NCBI GenBank assembly: GCA_017998475.1
Contig: JAGODA010000094.1
Coordinates: 1 to 10,336 of the forward strand
Source of the DNA: Spirochaetota bacterium
GTDB lineage: Bacteria; Spirochaetota; UBA4802; UBA5368
DNA: 10,336 nucleotides
Reading direction: 5' to 3'
Under the pieces are notes generated by a model, which was given only the letters and a program-made list of their open reading frames with translations, had not been told where the DNA came from and searched no databases. Below are positions 6,806-10,336 of the stretch, in pieces. The first letter of the stretch is position 1. Each line of letters begins with the position of its first letter. Both the position numbers and the translations under genes were made by a program.

Positions 6806-8560
6806 TCATTCGGTACGGGGTGAATTGTTGCGCAGGCGCCTGGCCAGAAGCGCGAAAAGACATACGGCGGCTCCCGCCAGGGGCAGGCCCGCGCCGTAAT
6901 CACCGAAGATCAGGTTCCCTATCGCGAAGAGGGCGACATACACGAGGAGTATCCCTATCAGCCAGTTCACGGCAAGGCCTGTGAGCGATTCGCCGCCTGC
7001 CTCTATGCCTTCAGCTTCCCGGAATCGCCGCCAGCCCGGCCCGCCCGGATACACCCTGCGGTAGAATGCGGCGAGGGTTCGCGGATCGGTCGGCCGGGTG
7101 AGAAATGTAGCCGCGAGCCATGCGGTGCTGGTGAACGCGACGATGAAGAAGAGGCTCTCCGGAAAAGCCATTTCGAACGCGAAGCGCGCCAGCGCGAAAC
7201 CGGCGAACGGCGCGATCATCGCCACGATCTCCGACCATGCGTTAACGCGCCACCAGTACCAGCGGAGTATAAGCACAAGGCCGAGGCCCGCCCCGCACTC
7301 GATGATGAAGGCCCATGCGCCCGAGATCGACTTGATTACAAGTATCAGCAGGCTCGAGATCACCACCAGCGCCAGAGTGGTCAGGCGCGAGACCACCACG
7401 TAATGCCGCTCGACGGCGCCGCGGACGATGAACCGCCGGTACAGGTCGTTGATGAGATAGGAACTTCCCCAGTTCAGATGAGTTGAGATGGTCGACATGT
7501 AGGCCGCGAGGAAGGCCGCGACCACAAGGCCGAGCAGACCGGGGGGAAGGCAATCCCTCATTGCGAGTATAAAACCGGTTTTTTTCTCCTCGGCCGGCAG
7601 ATCCGGGTAGAGCACCAGGCTCGCCAGGGCGACAATGATCCACGGCCAGGGACGCAGCGCGTAATGCGCTATGCTGAACCACAGGGTCGCCAGGAGCGAA
7701 TGGCGCTCGTCGCGCGCCGCCATCATCTTCTGCGCGACATACCCCCCTCCGCCGGGCTCCGCGCCGGGATACCACGAGGCCCACCACTGAACCGCCATAT
7801 GCGCCAGAAATGCGCTGAACGACACCGCCATGGCTCCCTGCGCGATATAGCTCCCGGCGGAACCGACCCCGGGGAAAAAGGAAAACACCTGTGGAGGGAG
7901 CGCCGCTTTCAGCCCCGCCACACCGCCCACCGCGGGAAGTCCCAAGACCTTGACGGCGAGCACGATACAACCGGTCATGGCGATAATGAACTGGAAGAAG
8001 TCGGTAACGGCGACCCCCCACTGCCCCGCGACCGCCGAATAGACGCCCACAAGAAGCATGCAGGCCATGACCGCATAGAGTATATATGCCCGGTCCACGG
8101 CGAATATCACACCGAGAATTTCCGCAAGCGCGACGTTAACCCAACCCATTATGACGCAGTTCATGAAGACACCCAGATACACGGCCTTGAATCCGCGTAA
8201 AAAAGCGGCGGGCGCCCCCGAGTAGCGCATCTCTATGAATTCGACGTCGGTCATTATGCCCGCGCGCCGCCAGAGCTTCGCGAAGAAGAAGACGGTGAGC
8301 ACGCTCCCCGCCACCATGTTCCACCAGAGCCAGTTGCCGGCTATCCCCTTGCCGGCCACCAGTTCCGTCACCGCCAGCGGCGTGTCCGCCGCGAAGGTCG
8401 TGGCGACCATAGCCGTTCCGGCAATCCACCAGGGAAGCCGGCGTCCCGACAGAAAGAACTCCTCGGTGCTTCGCCCCGCACGTCGCGAATAATACAGGCA
8501 GATTGCGAGGCTGACGGCGAAATACAGGAGAATGATGACGGTGTCAAACGCGTGGAGCAT
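6806..8560 (-). CDS. Sodium:solute symporter family transporter (SSS/SLC5-like)
   Basis: The 584-residue polytopic inner-membrane protein would couple solute uptake to the sodium gradient. Family features include the N-terminal YYSRRAGRSTEEFFLSGRRLPWW (23-45), the unwound first core helix region around TTFAADTPLAVTE (54-66), and AAFLAAYMSTISTHLNWGSSYLINDLYRR (348-376). The last matches the conserved SSS helix whose Ser/Thr residues (around S357-S359) contribute to sodium binding. Roughly 13-15 hydrophobic segments are visible, plus a C-terminal extension with a cytoplasmic-type loop (about 488-525) and two final membrane segments (528-552 and 556-573). The substrate cannot be assigned. It starts 20 nt after the CheX-like stop, with only a weak ribosome binding site (GAGAAG). 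The 35-nt gap to the sigma gene implies co-transcription. Confidence 0.94.
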   Translation of the reverse strand: MLHAFDTVIILLYFAVSLAICLYYSRRAGRSTEEFFLSGRRLPWWIAGTAMVATTFAADTPLAVTELVAGKGIAGNWLWWNMVAGSVLTVFFFAKLWRRAGIMTDVEFIEMRYSGAPAAFLRGFKAVYLGVFMNCVIMGWVNVALAEILGVIFAVDRAYILYAVMACMLLVGVYSAVAGQWGVAVTDFFQFIIAMTGCIVLAVKVLGLPAVGGVAGLKAALPPQVFSFFPGVGSAGSYIAQGAMAVSFSAFLAHMAVQWWASWYPGAEPGGGGYVAQKMMAARDERHSLLATLWFSIAHYALRPWPWIIVALASLVLYPDLPAEEKKTGFILAMRDCLPPGLLGLVVAAFLAAYMSTISTHLNWGSSYLINDLYRRFIVRGAVERHYVVVSRLTTLALVVISSLLILVIKSISGAWAFIIECGAGLGLVLILRWYWWRVNAWSEIVAMIAPFAGFALARFAFEMAFPESLFFIVAFTSTAWLAATFLTRPTDPRTLAAFYRRVYPGGPGWRRFREAEGIEAGGESLTGLAVNWLIGILLVYVALFAIGNLIFGDYGAGLPLAGAAVCLFALLARRLRNNSPRTE

Positions 8561-8580
8561 CGCCCGGCTTCTCTGTCACG

Positions 8581-9039
8581 CTATTTGTTTTCTTTATAAT
8601 AGAGATCAATGTCGAAGCCACCGAAGGAGGATTTAAACGAGAGGTTGATGTTTTCATAAAAAGTCTTGAGGGTAATGGGATCTTCCTCCACTTCCGGGGG
8701 GGAGAGCCTGAGCTCGTGATTGAGAAACTGCATCTGGTTGGCGAAGGTACCCGAAATGAGATTGGCGAGCTCTCCGGCCACATCGTTGTAATACTTTTTA
8801 AGTGTCCGGGGATTGTCGTTCTGCACCATCCGCCTGGTGATGAGTCCGAGGGTTTTCTGCGGCAGATTGATGACCAGCTCGCCCGAGATGGTCCCCTCTA
8901 TTTCGATGGCGACCTTTCGATCGACTTCCGTGGACTGGGACTCGTACACCTCCTCGATCGTGTGGTCGTTCAGGAAGTTCTTGAAGATATGGTCGACCGA
9001 CCTGACGATAAAGCGGGAATATCGTTCGTAATTGCTCAT
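8581..9039 (-). CDS. CheX-like chemotaxis phosphatase-family protein
   Basis: The 152-residue soluble protein resembles CheX/CheC-type proteins, which dephosphorylate CheY-P. An alpha-beta layout begins around residue 10. The strand pair AIEIEGTISGELVINLP (44-60) is followed by the helix DVAGELANLISGTFANQM (86-103). That helix carries the ExxN motif (Glu90, Asn93) characteristic of the CheX/CheC/FliY active-site helix. LSPPEV (112-117) and a final beta region (FGGFDIDLYY) follow, as in CheX. No cheY, cheA or receptor gene is nearby, so the partner response regulator is unknown. The ATG at 9039 has only AAGG close upstream. It is the first gene of the seven-gene series and is the gene nearest the candidate origin on its left side. 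Confidence 0.85.
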   Translation of the reverse strand: MSNYERYSRFIVRSVDHIFKNFLNDHTIEEVYESQSTEVDRKVAIEIEGTISGELVINLPQKTLGLITRRMVQNDNPRTLKKYYNDVAGELANLISGTFANQMQFLNHELRLSPPEVEEDPITLKTFYENINLSFKSSFGGFDIDLYYKENK

Positions 9040-9080
9040 GGCCTTGCCGGGCGTATGCCCTCATCACACAGAGTGTTGTT

Positions 9081-9109
9081 ATTATCGGTATTAATAAGAA
9101 AAACGACAC
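9081..9109 (-). promoter_or_regulatory. Candidate promoter of the seven-gene series
   Basis: On the minus strand a GATAAT -10 (9081-9086, five of six) is preceded after 17 bases by a weak -35 GTGTCG (9104-9109, three of six). Transcription would start near 9074, about 35 nt before the CheX-like ATG. The position is sensible but the -35 is poor. Confidence 0.35.
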
Positions 9110-9354
9110 GGGACGACCGGGACGCTCGGCAATGTGTATCCCATAAACCCCAATTTGCAAGTATTTTACAGACACCCCCCGATTTTTTGACCCGCGACCG
9201 TCCTTCTTCCGGGCGTCGATCCAACGGCACGGATATATTCCGTCGATATTAAGGAATTTGAACGCTCAAAATTTAATTATAAAAAATCCGCAATGATCGG
9301 GCGGCCGAGAATAACAATTCGGCGCCGACTTTCAGGGTGAACGACGCGCAATAC
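9110..9354. other. Left part of the 9040-9837 intergenic region, no gene recognised
   Basis: I see no credible coding sequence or RNA gene here. The stretch changes from GC-rich (about 9175-9235) to AT-rich (about 9240-9290, with a run of A at 9282-9287). It contains a short inverted element TTGA-ACGC-TCAA (9257-9268) and an imperfect hairpin CGGCCGA/TCGGCGCCG (about 9301-9328). It may belong to the left flank of the candidate origin. Confidence 0.4.
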
Positions 9355-9363
9355 TTATCAACA
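9355..9363 (+). promoter_or_regulatory. Near-consensus DnaA box
   Basis: TTATCAACA differs from the consensus TTATCCACA at one position. It is in the opposite orientation to the main cluster 250 nt away. Single near-matches can occur by chance in AT-rich DNA, so it only has weight together with the cluster. Confidence 0.4.
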
Positions 9364-9508
9364 ATTAACAACAATTTTACATTTTCCCGATTTCGTCAGG
9401 ACGAACCCTCCCACGTTCGCCGCGTACGTAAATAATGACATGAAACAATTTTTAAAAAAGGTATTGCCCCGAAATGTCTGATTATTCCAGTAATTACGCG
9501 TGTTGGGG

Positions 9509-9569
9509 TTAATTTCTTTCAGTTTATCGCAAAATGAACCGCGTTCATCGAGCTTCAATTAATTTCTTT
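9509..9569 (+). repeat. 11-bp direct repeat in AT-rich region
   Basis: TTAATTTCTTT occurs at 9509-9519 and again at 9559-9569, exactly 50 bp apart. The second copy overlaps the left arm of the inverted repeat at 9557-9579. Low complexity makes chance possible, but the copies flank the AT-rich part of the candidate origin. Confidence 0.5.
9535..9547. repeat. Short inverted repeat TGAAC-CGC-GTTCA
   Basis: A perfect 5-bp inverted repeat with a 3-base centre lies just left of the AT-rich segment. It could be a protein binding site in the origin region; no known operator is recognised. Confidence 0.4.
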
Positions 9570-9579
9570 GAAATTAATT
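9557..9579. repeat. Perfect AT-rich inverted repeat beside the DnaA boxes
   Basis: AATTAATTTC (9557-9566) is the exact reverse complement of GAAATTAATT (9570-9579), separated by TTT. It lies about 30 nt left of the first DnaA box, within the most AT-rich part. There is no T-run after a GC stem, so it is not a terminator. A role in origin melting or factor binding is inference. Confidence 0.7.
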
Positions 9580-9609
9580 TAGTAAATTAATAATTTTCGC
9601 GGAAGAAAT

Positions 9610-9639
9610 TGTGGATAATGTGGATAAGTTTGTGGATAA
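9610..9639 (-). promoter_or_regulatory. Cluster of three perfect DnaA boxes
   Basis: On the minus strand TTATCCACA, the perfect DnaA box consensus, occurs three times: 9610-9618, 9619-9627 (directly abutting) and 9631-9639 (three bases apart). All have the same orientation, giving head-to-tail binding sites. Three exact 9-mers within 30 bp are far beyond chance and strongly indicate cooperative DnaA binding. Confidence 0.93.
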
Positions 9640-9647
9640 CCGTCCCG

Positions 9648-9659
9648 CCGGCCGGCCGG
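9648..9659. repeat. 12-bp GC palindrome CCGGCCGGCCGG
   Basis: This perfect self-complementary GC-only block lies nine bases right of the DnaA box cluster, between two AT-rich stretches. It could form a boundary or hairpin next to the origin; no specific role is established. Confidence 0.55.
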
Positions 9660-9677
9660 GCCTCAAGTTTCATTTAA

Positions 9678-9686
9678 ATTATACCA
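9678..9686 (-). promoter_or_regulatory. Extended -10 promoter reading into the DnaA box cluster
   Basis: On the minus strand TGGTATAAT combines a perfect -10 TATAAT (9678-9683) with the extended -10 TGn motif (9684-9686). The -35 region (TTAGTT or TAGTTC near 9701-9707) is weak, as allowed for extended -10 promoters. Transcription would start near 9671 and run leftward through the three DnaA boxes. No convincing gene follows directly, so it could act in origin activation or drive a small RNA. Confidence 0.45.
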
Positions 9687-9837
9687 TATTAATATAACTA
9701 GAACTAATCAAGGTAGTGTTGACTGAGCATCTGCCTGTGACTCTGCCCGTTCATTGCCTCTCCGTCGAATCCGGGCAAGCCGGAACCCCGGCCGAATGGG
9801 CCGATCGACGGATCAGCCAGGGGGAGATGATCGATTG

Positions 9838-10336
9838 TCAGCGACGCTTGGTGTTCAGTTCGTAGATACGGCGGATTCCCTTCATGGTGAGCATCGGATC
9901 GACCAGCACCTCCCCCTTAAGGGCGGGGCCAAGCACGGTTCCCGAATATCCTCCGGTAAGTATAACCGAAAAGCTCTTGCCGTATTCGGCTTCGATCCTG
10001 TCGATCATTCCCTCGATGAGGGAGAGCCAGCCGAAGAAAAAACCGGATTTCAACGCGTCTACGGTGTTCCTGGCTACCAGGTGTTCGGGTCTTTCAAAGG
10101 GAACCGCGGGCAGCTGTGATGCCGCCGAGGCGAGCGCGTCGATAGTAACCCCTATCCCCGGGCCTATCATGCCGCCGTCGTAAAGACCGTCGGCGTGCAG
10201 AACGCAGAATGTTATGGCGGTCCCTATGTCAACGATGATGCAGTCCCTGGCGTACTCGTGGTATGCCGCCTCCGCGTTGACTATCCGGTCCACCCCGAGG
10301 CGCGAGGGATCGTCGTAACGGATCCGAATGCTCAGG
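9838..10336 (-). CDS. coaX: Type III pantothenate kinase, C-terminal two thirds (start beyond right edge)
   Basis: CoaX phosphorylates pantothenate in the first step of coenzyme A synthesis. Type III enzymes need a monovalent cation and are insensitive to CoA feedback. About 165 residues are visible; the frame stays open to the window end, continuing upstream of the GTG at 10293 with RYDDPSRLGVDRIVNAEAA. That is the family's G-x-DR-x-x-N-A-x-AA motif, so the GTG is internal and not the start. Further signatures are VDIGTAITF, GGMIGPGI, ALKSGFFFGW and LTGGYSG. The family is about 250-260 residues, so roughly 90 N-terminal residues, including the DxGNT ATP-binding motif, lie outside. No clear terminator follows the stop. 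It is transcribed toward the candidate origin. Confidence 0.95.
   Translation of the reverse strand, partial: LSIRIRYDDPSRLGVDRIVNAEAAYHEYARDCIIVDIGTAITFCVLHADGLYDGGMIGPGIGVTIDALASAASQLPAVPFERPEHLVARNTVDALKSGFFFGWLSLIEGMIDRIEAEYGKSFSVILTGGYSGTVLGPALKGEVLVDPMLTMKGIRRIYELNTKRR

Larger units (their letters stand above)
9355..9690. other. Candidate chromosomal replication origin (oriC)
   Basis: This AT-rich stretch lies between GC-rich genes. It combines three perfect DnaA boxes in one orientation (9610-9639), one near-consensus box at the other end (9355-9363), and a very AT-rich segment next to the box cluster (9548-9600) suited to unwinding. It also has inverted and direct repeats and possible DnaA-trio triplets (9580-9593). 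A second AT-rich stretch follows at 9661-9715. This is the layout of a bacterial origin: a DnaA box cluster beside a duplex unwinding element. No dnaA, dnaN, gyrB or gidA lies in the window, so support is from sequence architecture alone. The alternative is a DnaA-regulated promoter region or a DnaA-titration site. Confidence 0.65.

Noticed and set aside
7242..8021. Long alternative minus-strand frame (259 codons) within the symporter gene
   Set aside because: It is a GC-rich shadow frame, dominated by Gly, Arg and Ala, of the clearly recognisable symporter coding sequence.
9358..9558. 66-codon minus-strand reading frame inside the candidate origin
   Set aside because: It begins with TTG without a ribosome binding site, resembles no protein, and overlaps repeats and AT-rich origin DNA.
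9704..9754. 16-residue minus-strand frame (MNGQSHRQMLSQHYLD) preceded by GGAGAGG
   Set aside because: The ribosome binding site is suggestive, but the frame is tiny, has no recognisable role, and lies after the coaX stop in non-conserved-looking DNA; kept only as a possibility.

Overview
The window looks like a chromosomal segment of a bacterium with GC-rich genes and AT-rich intergenic regions. It carries eleven protein-coding genes, all on the minus strand, and one 5S rRNA gene on the plus strand. A spirochaete-like (Spirochaetota) host is my best guess. The hints are a solitary 5S rRNA gene unlinked to 16S/23S, a permissive lipobox (FTAC), an LPP20-like lipoprotein, a CheX-like protein and a type III pantothenate kinase. 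This is inference from gene content and not a sequence match.

Layout from left to right. Positions 1-63 hold the first 21 codons of a YebC-family gene that continues beyond the left edge. Just upstream of it in transcription order lies a secreted TPR protein (111-1469). An AT-rich region (about 1560-1640) holds back-to-back promoter candidates, one for the TPR/yebC pair and one for the 5S rRNA (1663-1778). The 5S has its own terminator and converges on the terminator of a small LPP20-like lipoprotein gene (1965-2414).

From 9039 down to 2652 runs a compact co-directional series of seven genes: CheX-like protein, sodium:solute symporter, ECF-type sigma factor, MoeA, a PP-loop RNA-thiolation-type enzyme with an NFACT-R-like C-terminus, PurN, and a small membrane protein. 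Gaps are 20, 35, -1, 2, 76 and 76 nt, so this is probably one operon. The sigma-moeA-PP-loop core is translationally coupled. The genes mix regulation, transport, molybdenum cofactor synthesis, RNA modification and purine synthesis, and no single pathway links them.

The most striking part is the roughly 800-nt intergenic region 9040-9837, between the CheX-like gene and the 3' end of a type III pantothenate kinase gene (coaX, cut by the right edge). It contains three perfect consensus DnaA boxes within 30 nt (9610-9639). Next to them are a very AT-rich stretch with inverted and direct repeats, a further near-consensus DnaA box at 9355, possible DnaA-trio triplets, and an extended -10 promoter. 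I read it as a candidate chromosomal replication origin that is not flanked, within this window, by dnaA, dnaN, gidA or other classical origin neighbours.
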